From JALZAH01 sp051000755 (GTDB taxonomy: Bacteria; Actinomycetota; Acidimicrobiia; Acidimicrobiales; Palsa-688): 34,369 bases of DNA. Shown here piece by piece: positions 7,953 to 16,867 of this stretch (positions are counted from its first letter, which is position 1; each line of letters opens with the position of its first letter). The position numbers and the translations under genes were made by a program. The notes below the pieces were generated by a model. It was not told the origin of the DNA. It worked only from the letters and a program-made list of their open reading frames with translations, and made no database searches. The DNA lies in assembly GCA_051000755.1 (NCBI GenBank), contig JBPCNZ010000026.1:1-34369 (forward strand), read 5' to 3'.

Positions 7953-8503
7953 GCGCCGAACGCCTTGACCACGGCGGGACAGAAGGCGTCCAAGTCGTCG
8001 GGGTTGCGCGAGGACACGATGGTGTTCGGCCCGTTGGTGTCGACCACAACCTCCTCGTCGGCGCGGGTGCCGCCAGCGTTGGCGATGTCGGTGGCCAGGC
8101 TGGGCCACGAAGCCAACCTGCGGCCCTTGACTACGTCCGCCTCCACCAGGGTCCACGGGCCGTGGCAGATGGCCCCGATCGGCTTGCCCGCATCCACAAA
8201 GCCGCGCACGAACCGCACGGCACCGGCATTCATGCGCAACCGGTCGGGATTGACCGTCCCCCCCGGCAGGAGCAGGGCGTCATAGTCGTCCACTGACACC
8301 TCGGCCACGGTCCGGTCAACCGAGAACCGCTCCGCCGGGTTGATATCGCCGTTCATAGCCTGGATCTCACCTGACTCCAACGAGACCACATCGGCGGTGG
8401 CGCCGGCCTCGATCACCGCGTTGCGGGGCTGGACCAGCTCTACCTGCTCGACACCGCTGGCGGCGAGTATGGCAATACGACGACCGGAAAGGGACTCGGG
8501 CAT
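7949..8503 (-). CDS. DJ-1/PfpI-family protein (class I glutamine amidotransferase-like)
   Basis: A 184-residue cytoplasmic protein. It opens SLSGRRIAILAASGVEQVEL and has the nucleophile elbow AICHGPWTLV, with Cys113 followed by His114, and LLLPGGTVNPDRLR earlier. These are the hallmarks of the PfpI/YhbO/DJ-1 superfamily, whose members are proposed proteases, deglycases or chaperones active under carbonyl or oxidative stress. The start ATG at 8503 has GGAGG 7 bases upstream. It overlaps the following glycosyltransferase by 4 bases. A longer upstream reading frame to 9031 is arginine-rich and not supported. Confidence 0.85.
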   Translation of the reverse strand: MPESLSGRRIAILAASGVEQVELVQPRNAVIEAGATADVVSLESGEIQAMNGDINPAERFSVDRTVAEVSVDDYDALLLPGGTVNPDRLRMNAGAVRFVRGFVDAGKPIGAICHGPWTLVEADVVKGRRLASWPSLATDIANAGGTRADEEVVVDTNGPNTIVSSRNPDDLDAFCPAVVKAFGA

Positions 8504-8842
8504 GCGGCTTCCTCCAGGGTTGACCACCCCAGCCGTACCCCCTACAGCCAACGGAAAACCTGCTCCTGTCGCCGATCGGGGGACCGAACGCAACCGTTGC
8601 GGTCCGAGCCCCGAGCCGAGCGCAAAGACGGACCCGGCTCTCTCTTTCGGAGCGGCAGCCGCAAACTGATCCCGAGACGCCCGTCGACGCCCGTTTGGGC
8701 TGCGAATGAACCGGAATGTGGTCAGCACCTCGATAGCGCCCCGGTTGCGGCCACCTCGGATTGGGGACGATGACCGGAACACCCTCTTTCTTCTCCGTTC
8801 CGGCGGAGGAGCAACCAGAGGACATTCGAGAGGAAGAACACG
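8504..8842. other. divergent intergenic region (339 bp)
   Basis: This gap separates the leftward DJ-1-like gene from the rightward gene at 8843, so it should hold both promoters. I see the ribosome-binding sites at its edges and a short perfect hairpin, CGCAA-CCG-TTGCG, near 8588-8600, but no convincing -10/-35 pair, RNA gene or repeat. The reading frames crossing it are arginine-rich and look non-coding. Confidence 0.4.
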
Positions 8843-9319
8843 ATGTCGAGACGGCACGACAAGAGCCCCGGCGACGCCCGTAAACCCTTCTCCGACGTAG
8901 GAGGGCCCCAGGCCAGGCACGCACAAACCCACGACACCCGCCGTGAGGAGGCGACACGGCCCAAGGCGGCGGAGGGTGACGTCGACGACTTCGAGGCTGA
9001 TCTGCAGGCCGACCAGTCCGCTGGTGGCCATGTGGACGAGAGTGTGGCGGCGACCGATGACAAGGGCCTTAAAGCGGAGATCACTGGGTTCGATCGATCG
9101 GATCTGAAGCGGCTCTCAATCCTGACCGTCGGTACGGCGTTGGACCAAGGGGCGACCTACGTGGATCTCAACGACCGCGAGCGAGGACCTTTCAAAGCGA
9201 TCGGGTCGCAGGAAGCGGGGGCCGGCAACCGCTATGTCGCCAAGCGCGACACCGACTACGAGATCTGGGACCGCCTGGTCGGTCAGGGACGCGTGCCCGA
9301 CGTCGAACGCCCCGAGTGA
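8843..9319 (+). CDS. conserved hypothetical protein with disordered acidic N terminus
   Basis: A 158-residue protein starting at ATG 8843 behind AGAGGAAG. The first ~85 residues are charged and low-complexity (lysine, aspartate and alanine rich) and probably unfolded. The last ~75 residues form a compact domain including LSILTVGTALDQGATYVDLND and NRYVAKRDTDYEIWDRL. I have the impression of a small conserved bacterial domain of unknown function, but cannot name it. No signal peptide or membrane helix. It is followed after 13 bases by the DUF72 gene, so the two may be co-transcribed. Confidence 0.7.
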   Translation: MSRRHDKSPGDARKPFSDVGGPQARHAQTHDTRREEATRPKAAEGDVDDFEADLQADQSAGGHVDESVAATDDKGLKAEITGFDRSDLKRLSILTVGTALDQGATYVDLNDRERGPFKAIGSQEAGAGNRYVAKRDTDYEIWDRLVGQGRVPDVERPE

Positions 9320-9332
9320 GATCGGTAGCCGC

Positions 9333-10118
9333 GTGCCTGTCCTGATCGGCACCTCCGGCTGGCATTACCGGCACTGGCGGGGCGGCCTCTACCCCGAAGG
9401 TCTGGCAGCGAATCGGTGGCTCGCCCACTATGCGGAGCGGTTCGCCACCGTCGAGGTCAACAACGCCTTTTACCGCCTGCCGGACACCGGGACCTTCTCT
9501 ACCTGGGCGGCCACCCTGCCGGACGACTTCCGTATGGCGGTCAAGGCCAGCCGGTACCTTACCCACGTCCGCCGGCTGCGCGACCCCACCGAGCCGGTGG
9601 GTCGCCTCATGGACCGGGCCCAGGGGCTGGGCTCGAAGCTGGGTCCCGTCCTGCTGCAGCTACCACCGAACCTGCCCGCCGATCTGGGGGCGTTGGAACG
9701 GACGTTGGCGGCGTTCCCCACCGGGACCCGGGTGGCGGTCGAGCCCCGCCACGACAGCTGGTTCGGTTCCAGCCTCCGCAGCCTGCTGGCGGAACGGGAC
9801 GCCGCCCTGTGCCTCACCGACACCGATGGAAAGGGTGGGCCACGGTGGCGCACCGCGGCCTGGGGGTACGTGCGGTTCCACCACGGCCGGGGGAGCCCGC
9901 CGTCGTGCTACGGGCGTACGGCTCTGCGGACCTGGGCGTCGGAGCTGGCCGACCAGTGGCCTGCGAGCGCCGATGTCTACGCGTACTTCAACAACGACAC
10001 CAACGGATGTGCCCCGCGGGACGCCCAACGCTTCGCCTTGGCCGCCGGGGCGGTAGGCCTGGCCCCGACCCGGGTGCCGTCGGCCCGGGAGGTGCCCGCC
10101 GCTGAAGGTGCGCCCTGA
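9333..10118 (+). CDS. DUF72 family protein (YecE-like)
   Basis: A 261-residue TIM-barrel-like protein. Family landmarks are IGTSGWHYRHWRGGLYPEGL at the N terminus, VEVNNAFYRLP, the segment MAVKASRYLTH, VLLQLPPNLP, AVEPRHDSW and the C-terminal VYAYFNNDTNGCAPRDA. All are normal for DUF72. The reaction is unknown; conserved Asn, His and Arg residues suggest an enzyme. GTG 9333 is chosen because family homology begins within a few residues of it; it lies 13 bases after the upstream stop and has no strong ribosome-binding site, which fits coupling to the preceding gene. It converges with the nitrate reductase gene. Confidence 0.88.
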   Translation: MPVLIGTSGWHYRHWRGGLYPEGLAANRWLAHYAERFATVEVNNAFYRLPDTGTFSTWAATLPDDFRMAVKASRYLTHVRRLRDPTEPVGRLMDRAQGLGSKLGPVLLQLPPNLPADLGALERTLAAFPTGTRVAVEPRHDSWFGSSLRSLLAERDAALCLTDTDGKGGPRWRTAAWGYVRFHHGRGSPPSCYGRTALRTWASELADQWPASADVYAYFNNDTNGCAPRDAQRFALAAGAVGLAPTRVPSAREVPAAEGAP

Positions 10119-10166
10119 CGTCCATACGCTCTTGCCCACCCTGAGCCGTCCTCCACCACAACAATG

Positions 10167-12626
10167 TCAGGGGGCGGGCCGGATGCGTACGGCGCAGAGC
10201 TTGAACTCGGGCATGCCGCTGATGGGGTCGAGGGCGGCGACGGTCAGCTGGTTGGCCGCCCGCCGCCCGCCCCAGTGGAAGGGGGCGAAGACCGTGTCGG
10301 CGCGGATGTCGGTGGTGATGTCGGCCCGGAAGGTCACGGTCCCGCGTCGGCTTTCGACGATAACGTCGCCTTCCCCGGTGATCCCGAGGCTGGTGGCCAG
10401 GTCGGGGTGGATCTGCAGGCGGGGTTCGGGTTGGGCCTCCTGCAGGCGTCTCACTCGGCGGGTCTGGCTGCCCGAGTTGTAGTGCTCGCGGTAGCGGCCG
10501 GTCGTGAAGAAGACGGGGTAGTCGACGTCGGGTTCCTCGGCCGCGGGGCGGTGGCCGACGGCGACGAAGCGGGCCCGGCCGTCGGGGTGGGCGAAACGCT
10601 CGGCGAAGAGCCGGGGCGTGCCGGGATCGTCGGTGGCGGGGCAGGGCCAAAACACGCCGGGTCCCTCGTCTAGGCGTTGGTAGGTGATGCCGGCGTAGTC
10701 GGCCCGGCCCCCGGCGCTGGCCTGACCGAGCTCGGCGAAGACATGCTCGGCGTTGTCGAAGGCGAACCGCTCCCCATGGCCCAGCCGGGCAGCGAGGGCG
10801 CAGAGCACGTCGATGTCACTGCGCACGCCCGGTGGTGGGATGGTGGCCTGCCGGCGGCGAAGGACTCGGCCCTCGAGGTTTGTGGTCGTGCCGTTCTCCT
10901 CGGCCCACTGGGTGACGGGCAGGATCACGTGGGCCAGGTCCGTGGTGTGGTTGGGGAAGGCGTCGAGCACGGCCAGGCAGTCGAGTTGGCCGAGCTGTTC
11001 GGTGACGCGCCGGGCGTCCGGTGAGGCGACGGCGACATTCGACCCGACGACAACCATGGCCCGCAGACCGTCGTCGGCACCGATGCTGTCGAGCATCTCG
11101 ACGGCGCTGCGCCCCGGTCCGGGCAGCTCCGCCGGGTCGACCCCCCACACGGCCGCTATTGCGGCGCGATCGGCGTCATCGCCGATCAGACGGTATCCGG
11201 GGAGCTGGTCGGCTTTCTGGCCGTGCTCGCGGCCTCCTTGGCCGTTGCCCTGGCCGGTGAGACAGCCGTAGCCGCTGGCCGCCTGGCCTACCTTGCCGAG
11301 AGCCAGCATCAGGTTGATCAGCGCGGAGACGGTGTCGACGCCCTTGGACTGCTGCTCGGGGCCGCGGCCGCTCAACAGGATCGACGCCGGTTCGGCCAGG
11401 GCCCGCACAGCCTGGCGGAGCTCGGCCTCGCTCACCCCGCTGGTCCGCTCGACGCGATCGGGCGACCAGTCGGCGACCGAGTCGCGCACCGAGGACCACC
11501 CGATGGTCCGCTCGTCGATGTAGCGCTGGTCGATCATCCCGCCGGCCACAGCCAGGTGGAGCATGCCGACGGCGACAACGAGGTCGGTCCCGGGGACCGG
11601 TTGGATGTGCAGGTCGGCGACCTGGGCGGTGGCGCTGCGGCGGGGATCGACAACGATCAGGGTTCCGCCCGCGTCCCGCTGGCGCTCCAGCCATGGCATC
11701 AACGGGGGCATGGTGTCAGCCGGGTTGGATCCCCACAGCATCACCGTGTCGGCGTCGGCGACGTCGGCGAGGGGGAAGGGCATGCCCCGGTCGATCCCGA
11801 ACGCCCGGTTCTGGCCCGCCGCCGCCGACGACATGCAGTAGCGACCGTTGTAGTCGATGTTGGCGGTGGCCAGCGCCACGCGGGCGAACTTGCCGAGGAG
11901 GTAGGCCTTCTCGTTGGTGAGCGCTCCGGAGCCGAACACGCCCACGGCGTCGGGACCGTGGTCGGCCCGGACCCGCTCGAGGCGGGCCGCAAGCTCGTCC
12001 AGGGCGTCCCAGGTGGCCGCCTTGAGCCGGCCGGAGCGGTCGCGGACCTGGGGTTGGAGCAGGCGGTCGGGGTGGGTGAGCAGCTCCACCGACGTCCAGC
12101 CTTTGACACACATCCGCCCCTGGTTGACGGGGAAGGACGGGTCGGCGGGCACCTCGCAGGTGGGGGGATCCCCGTCGGGATGGGCCTGAGCGACCTGCAG
12201 GTGCATCCCGCACTGCAGGGCACAGTACGGGCAGTGGGTGGCTGTCGTGGTGGGGGCGGCCACGGCGTCGTCGCCGCCTACGGCGAGGACCTCGACGGTG
12301 GCGCCCCATACCCGGACCGGCCACACCCTCACCCCGGGGGATCGGCCATCCAGGCAGCGCCCGCTGGTCAGATCGAAGCGATGCTTGTGCATGGGGGAGG
12401 CGACATAGTCGGCGTCGCCGGTGGAGCCGAGGATGCCACGGGCCAACACGTTGGCTCCCGACACCGGGTCGCGATTGTCGACTGCTCGGAGGCGGGCGGC
12501 GGGCTCCCCGCCGGCCCCCGGCAGCAGGAACAAGGCGATCTGCTCGCCGCCCACCAGGGCCGCGACGCCCCGCCCGGTCTCGAGCTGGCGCAGCGAGCAG
12601 ACCCGCACCCAGCGACGATTCGTCAC
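10167..12626 (-). CDS. NirD-assimilatory nitrate reductase fusion protein
   Basis: An 819-residue cytoplasmic protein joining two enzymes normally encoded separately. Residues ~1-115 are a NirD-type Rieske-fold domain, the small subunit of NADH nitrite reductase (VDNRDPVSGANVLARGILG, VASPMHKHRFDLTSGRCLD), which lacks Rieske cluster ligands as usual for NirD. From ~130 onward it is a molybdopterin nitrate reductase of the NasC/NarB type. A [4Fe-4S] site is formed by C132, C135, C139 and C173 (HCPYCALQCGMH and GRMCVKGW). Molybdopterin-binding segments follow, for example WGSNPADTMPPL and TGQGNGQGGREHGQKADQLPG, then a C-terminal dinucleotide-binding domain with FFTTGRYREHYNSG. No C-terminal BFD [2Fe-2S] domain is present. 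GTG 12626 overlaps the nirB stop as GTGA. Nitrate is reduced to nitrite; the NirD part would pair with NirB. Confidence 0.85.
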   Translation of the reverse strand: MTNRRWVRVCSLRQLETGRGVAALVGGEQIALFLLPGAGGEPAARLRAVDNRDPVSGANVLARGILGSTGDADYVASPMHKHRFDLTSGRCLDGRSPGVRVWPVRVWGATVEVLAVGGDDAVAAPTTTATHCPYCALQCGMHLQVAQAHPDGDPPTCEVPADPSFPVNQGRMCVKGWTSVELLTHPDRLLQPQVRDRSGRLKAATWDALDELAARLERVRADHGPDAVGVFGSGALTNEKAYLLGKFARVALATANIDYNGRYCMSSAAAGQNRAFGIDRGMPFPLADVADADTVMLWGSNPADTMPPLMPWLERQRDAGGTLIVVDPRRSATAQVADLHIQPVPGTDLVVAVGMLHLAVAGGMIDQRYIDERTIGWSSVRDSVADWSPDRVERTSGVSEAELRQAVRALAEPASILLSGRGPEQQSKGVDTVSALINLMLALGKVGQAASGYGCLTGQGNGQGGREHGQKADQLPGYRLIGDDADRAAIAAVWGVDPAELPGPGRSAVEMLDSIGADDGLRAMVVVGSNVAVASPDARRVTEQLGQLDCLAVLDAFPNHTTDLAHVILPVTQWAEENGTTTNLEGRVLRRRQATIPPPGVRSDIDVLCALAARLGHGERFAFDNAEHVFAELGQASAGGRADYAGITYQRLDEGPGVFWPCPATDDPGTPRLFAERFAHPDGRARFVAVGHRPAAEEPDVDYPVFFTTGRYREHYNSGSQTRRVRRLQEAQPEPRLQIHPDLATSLGITGEGDVIVESRRGTVTFRADITTDIRADTVFAPFHWGGRRAANQLTVAALDPISGMPEFKLCAVRIRPAP

Positions 12627-15199
12627 CGGCGGGCGGCGGACAGCTCGACGTGCTCCCACGCGGGTGCGGGACGGGGCTGGCCCCGTTCGGTCACGACCGC
12701 GATGTCGGGATCAGGGTCCTCGGAGTTGACGAACGTCCTGAACCGGGCCAGGCGGGCCGGGTCGGCGAGGGTCTCGGCCCACTCACAGCCGTACCGTTCC
12801 ACGTGTCGGGCCATGTCCTCCTCCAACTCGGCGGCTACTCCGAGGGTGTCGTCGAGGACGACCCGGCGCAGATGGTCGATCCCGCCGTCGAGGCCGTCGA
12901 GCCACGAGGCGGTGCGTTGCAAACGGTCGGCGGTGCGGATGTAGTACATCAAGAATCGGTCGATCATCCGGATCAGGGTCTGGGTGTCGAGATCCTCGGC
13001 GAGCAGGTCGGCGTGACGGGGCCGGGTCCCCCCGTTGCCGCACACATACAGGTTCCAGCCTTGCTCCGTGGCGATCACCCCGACATCCTTGCCTTGGGCC
13101 TCGGCGCACTCCCGGGCGCAGCCGGACACGGCCATCTTGACCTTGTGGGGGGACCGCAGACCCCGGTAACGCAACTCCAGGTCGACGGCCAGGGCGGTCG
13201 AGTCCTGCACCCCGAACCGGCACCAGTTGGTACCCACACACGACTTCACGGTGCGCATCGCCTTGCCGTAGGCGTGACCGGACTCGAAACCGGCATCCAC
13301 CAGACGGCACCAGATGGCCGGCAAGGCGTCGATGCGGGCCCCGAGGAGATCGATGCGCTGGCCGCCGGTGATCTTCACGTACAGCCCGAACTCCTGGGCC
13401 ACCTGGCCCAGCACGATCAGGCGCTCGGGGGTGATCTCCCCGCCGGGCACGCGGGGCACGACCGAGTAGGTGCCGTCCCGCTGCATGTTGGCCAGGAGAT
13501 GGTCGTTGGTGTCCTGCAGCGAGGCTCCCTCCCCGTCCAGGATGTGTCCGTTCTCCTGGGACGCCAGGATGGAGGCCACGGTCGGCTTGCACACCTCGCA
13601 ACCGGCGCCGGTCCCGTGACGGGCGATGAGCTCGGAGAAGGTGGTGATCTGCTCCAGGCGGATCAGGTCGAACACCTCTTGGCGCGACAGGGCGAAATGC
13701 TCGCACAGCCGGCGGGTCATCTCGATGCCTGCGTCGGCCAGCCCGGCCCGGACCAGGTCGGTCAGCTGCGGCACACAACCACCGCATCCCGTACCCGCCA
13801 TCGTCGCCGCCTTGACCGCCGCCACGTCTGCCGTGCCCGTTTCCGTCACGCAGTCGGCGACCGTCTCGCAGATGGTTCCCTTGGCCACGTTCTCGCAGGA
13901 GCAGATGGTGGCCGAGGCCGACAGCACTGCCGGGCCGCCCCCGGGGCCGGACGCCGACGCGGGGTCGGCTCCGGGGGTGATCAGGGAGGCGGGCACCTCG
14001 GGGGTCGAGGTGTCGCCCGCCGCCATGGCGGCCAACAGGTCGAACCCGGTGGCGTCGCCGACGAGGACACCGCCGGTGATCCGGCCGTCCTCGTTGATCA
14101 CCAGCCGTTTGTGGACCAACGCCACGTCATCGCTGAAGGTGATGGTGGCCGCCCCCGGTGCCCGGGCATGGGCGTCACCGAAGCTGGCCACGTCGACGCC
14201 CAACAACTTCAGCTTGGTTGGCGTGTCGCCGCCCTCGAAGGTGGCGTCGCCGCCGCAGACGGTCTCGGCGACCACCCGGGCCATCTGGTAGCCCGGCGAC
14301 ACCAGACCGTAGATCCGGCCCCCCACCAGAGCGCACTCGCCGATGGCGTAGATCGACGGGTCTGACGTCCGGCACCGCTCGTCGACCACCACGCCACCTC
14401 GTTCGCCAACCTCCAAGCCGCAGGAGCGGGCCAGGTCGTCGCGGGGTCGGATCCCGGCGGCGAAGACCACCGTCTCGGTGGCCAAGCGCGCTGTCTCCCC
14501 TGGCTCGTCGAGTGTTGTCAGGTCGACGCCGTCCACCGCGCCACCGTCGGGCGAGCTCACCGCGGTGACACTCGTCGAGGTGTGTACGGCCACACCCAGG
14601 GCCTCGATCCGCCGGCGGAGCAGGTGCCCGCCCGCCTGGTCGACCTGGGCGACCATCAGCCGGGGGGCGAGCTCGACGACTTCGGTCGCCAGCCCGCACG
14701 AGCGCAGGGCGTTGGCCGCCTCCAACCCGAGCAGGCCGCCACCGACGACGACACCATGGGCCCGGCCCTTCGCCCACCGGCGGATCGCATCGACATCATC
14801 GATGGTCCGGTACACGAAGCAACCGGGAGCCTCCCGGCCCGGCACCGGCGGAACGAACGGCACCGACCCCGTTGCGAGGATGGCGATGTCGTAGTGCACC
14901 TGGCGCCCGGTGTCCGTGACGATAAGGCGGTCCTGGCGGTCGATGCTGACCACCTGCTCCCCGCTCAGCAACGTGACGGCGCCGTCTCCCATCACCTCCG
15001 CATCCCCTAGGCCCAGCTCGTCAGGGTTGGTCCCTTCGAACAGGCTGGAGAGATGGACCCGGTCGTAGGCGGCCTGGGTTTCCTCGCCGAGGATCACCAC
15101 ATCCCAGGTTCTCGTCGCGCCCCGGCGGACCAGGGCCTCGACCACCTTGTTGCCGACCATACCGTGACCGATCACCACCACCTTCGGACGGGGCGCCAT
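12623..15199 (-). CDS. nirB: NAD(P)H nitrite reductase large subunit
   Basis: An 858-residue sirohaem enzyme that reduces nitrite to ammonium. Residues 1-~400 are a pyridine nucleotide-disulphide oxidoreductase domain (GHGMVGNKVVE near 11; second nucleotide site VVGGGLLGLEAAN at ~151). A BFD [2Fe-2S] domain follows with C433, C435, C472 and C475, then a second BFD-like segment around 505-545. The C-terminal sulphite/nitrite reductase domain carries the [4Fe-4S]-sirohaem cysteines C654, C660, C694 and C698 (SCVGTNWCRFG, SGCARECAEA). Length and order match NirB. ATG 15199 shares one base with the narK stop (TGATG), and its own stop overlaps the start of the NirD-Nas gene, so the three are one translationally coupled operon. 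Confidence 0.95.
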   Translation of the reverse strand: MAPRPKVVVIGHGMVGNKVVEALVRRGATRTWDVVILGEETQAAYDRVHLSSLFEGTNPDELGLGDAEVMGDGAVTLLSGEQVVSIDRQDRLIVTDTGRQVHYDIAILATGSVPFVPPVPGREAPGCFVYRTIDDVDAIRRWAKGRAHGVVVGGGLLGLEAANALRSCGLATEVVELAPRLMVAQVDQAGGHLLRRRIEALGVAVHTSTSVTAVSSPDGGAVDGVDLTTLDEPGETARLATETVVFAAGIRPRDDLARSCGLEVGERGGVVVDERCRTSDPSIYAIGECALVGGRIYGLVSPGYQMARVVAETVCGGDATFEGGDTPTKLKLLGVDVASFGDAHARAPGAATITFSDDVALVHKRLVINEDGRITGGVLVGDATGFDLLAAMAAGDTSTPEVPASLITPGADPASASGPGGGPAVLSASATICSCENVAKGTICETVADCVTETGTADVAAVKAATMAGTGCGGCVPQLTDLVRAGLADAGIEMTRRLCEHFALSRQEVFDLIRLEQITTFSELIARHGTGAGCEVCKPTVASILASQENGHILDGEGASLQDTNDHLLANMQRDGTYSVVPRVPGGEITPERLIVLGQVAQEFGLYVKITGGQRIDLLGARIDALPAIWCRLVDAGFESGHAYGKAMRTVKSCVGTNWCRFGVQDSTALAVDLELRYRGLRSPHKVKMAVSGCARECAEAQGKDVGVIATEQGWNLYVCGNGGTRPRHADLLAEDLDTQTLIRMIDRFLMYYIRTADRLQRTASWLDGLDGGIDHLRRVVLDDTLGVAAELEEDMARHVERYGCEWAETLADPARLARFRTFVNSEDPDPDIAVVTERGQPRPAPAWEHVELSAARR

Positions 15200-16745
15200 C
15201 AGGCCGGTGCCGCCACAGCAACGTCGGCCCCCACGCCGGCCCGGCGCCTGAGGTAGACCGCCCAGGTCACGGCGGCAAAGACGACATACGACACAAGGAA
15301 CGCCCACAGCGCCGGGGCGGACCACGCAGAATGAGCGATGGCCACCGCCGCCTTGTCGGCCGGTGTCCTCGCCGCCTTCTCCAAGGCGGAGATGTGCAGG
15401 CTGGACTGGCGGATCACCACCTGGACCCCGACCCCGCCCAGCGCGCCGATGGCGCCGGCAATCCCTATCACCGCCGCCGCCCGCCGCTTGAACTCCACCG
15501 CCGTCGCGTCCCGGTCGGCGCCCGCCTCGGCCGCCGTGCGAAGCCCGAGTCCGGAGAACACCGACGGGATCATCTTGTAGGTGGAGCCGTTGCCCATGCC
15601 GGCCAGAACGAAGATGACCTGGAAGGCGGCAAAGAACAGGGCGAAACTGTGGTTGTCGACGCCGATGATCGCAGCGGCGGTGAAGACGGCCATGCCAGCG
15701 AAGGTGGCCATGGTCACCTTGGCCCCGCCCAGCCGGTCGGCCAGCCAGCCACCCACCGGACGAGACAGCGAACCGAGCAGGGCACCGGTGAAACCGATCC
15801 GGCCAGGTAGGTGGCGACGAAGCTGTGGTGAGCCAGGAAGGTCGGAAAGCTGTTCTTGATCACGAGGGGCAGGGCGAAGGAGTACCCGATGAACGACCCG
15901 AACGTGCCGATGTAGAGGAACGACAGGACCCAGGTGTGACCGATGCGAAGGGCGGCCCCGTAGGACGCGCCATCGGTCCTGGCTTCGGTGAGGCTGTCCA
16001 TGTACACCCACGCGGCGACCGCGGCCGCCACGATGAAGGGAAGCCATATCAGCCCGGCGTACGCCAGATGCACGGGATGTCGGGTCAACTTCACGGCTGC
16101 GGCCGGGATGCCGACGATCACCACCAGCGGTACCAGGAGCTGGGCCACGGCCACCCCCAGGTTCCCGCCGGCGGCGTTGACGCCGAGGGCCCAACCCTTC
16201 TTGCGCTCTGGATAGAAGAAGGAGATGTTGGCCATCGACGACGCGAAGATGCTGCCTCCCACACCCGCCGATGCCGCGCACAGGGCCAGCACCCACATCT
16301 GGCTGTTGTGGGCCTGATGGACGAGCCAGTGGCTGGGCACCACGACCGCCAACAACAGTGCCGGCAACAGCAGCAGGGTGGCACTGAACGCCGTCCATGC
16401 CCGACCGCCGAATCGGGTGACCGCGAACGTGTAGGGGATGCGAAGGACCGAGCCGATCAGGTTGGGGAGCAGGGTGAGGACGAACTGCTCGGAGACCGAC
16501 AGGCTGATGCCGATGTCGGCCAGGTTGAGGACCACGATCGTCCACACGACCCAGATGCAGAACCCGAGATGGTCGGTGACCATCGACAGCACCAGGTTCT
16601 TCTTGGCGATCCTGGCGCCCCCCGTCTCCCAGAACGTCTCGTCGTCAGGATCCCAGCGGTCGATCCAGGAACCTCGGCGAGTCCCGACGGCGGCCCCGAA
16701 CTCGGGTGTCGCAGAAGTACGGGTCGGTCCTTCCAGCGTGCTCAT
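15199..16745 (-). pseudogene. narK: NarK-type nitrate/nitrite transporter, frameshifted
   Basis: A major facilitator superfamily nitrate transporter of about 515 residues. The N-terminal part begins WIDRWDPDDETFWETGGARIAKKNL and has FYPERKKGWALGVNAAGGNLGV, a nitrate-signature-type segment. After TFLAHHSFVATYLAG the frame slips: around 15799-15802 GCC-GGATC should be GCC-GGG-ATC, one G missing. The second frame continues with IGFTGALLGSLSRPVGGWLADRLGG and the remaining helices, including the second signature GMGNGSTYKMIP. ATG 16745 is the best start; no clear ribosome-binding site precedes it. The 122-base gap up to the regulator gene probably holds its promoter. The stop overlaps nirB. The lesion may be a read error, because the rest of the operon is intact. 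Confidence 0.85.
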
Positions 16746-16867
16746 TGGCCCAAGTAGACCCGGGCCGTGATTCCATACCGTTGCCGGGCGCCGAACGCTC
16801 GATGACGACGGACTCCGGAGCCGTGGTGGCCGTCGGCGCGTTCGCCGAAACACCACCGAAACAACGA

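Noticed and set aside
11223..14365. two long plus-strand frames (573 and 571 residues) opposite the nitrate and nitrite reductases
   Set aside because: Both are antisense to genes with complete domain architecture and contain only Gly/Val/Asp-rich sequence.
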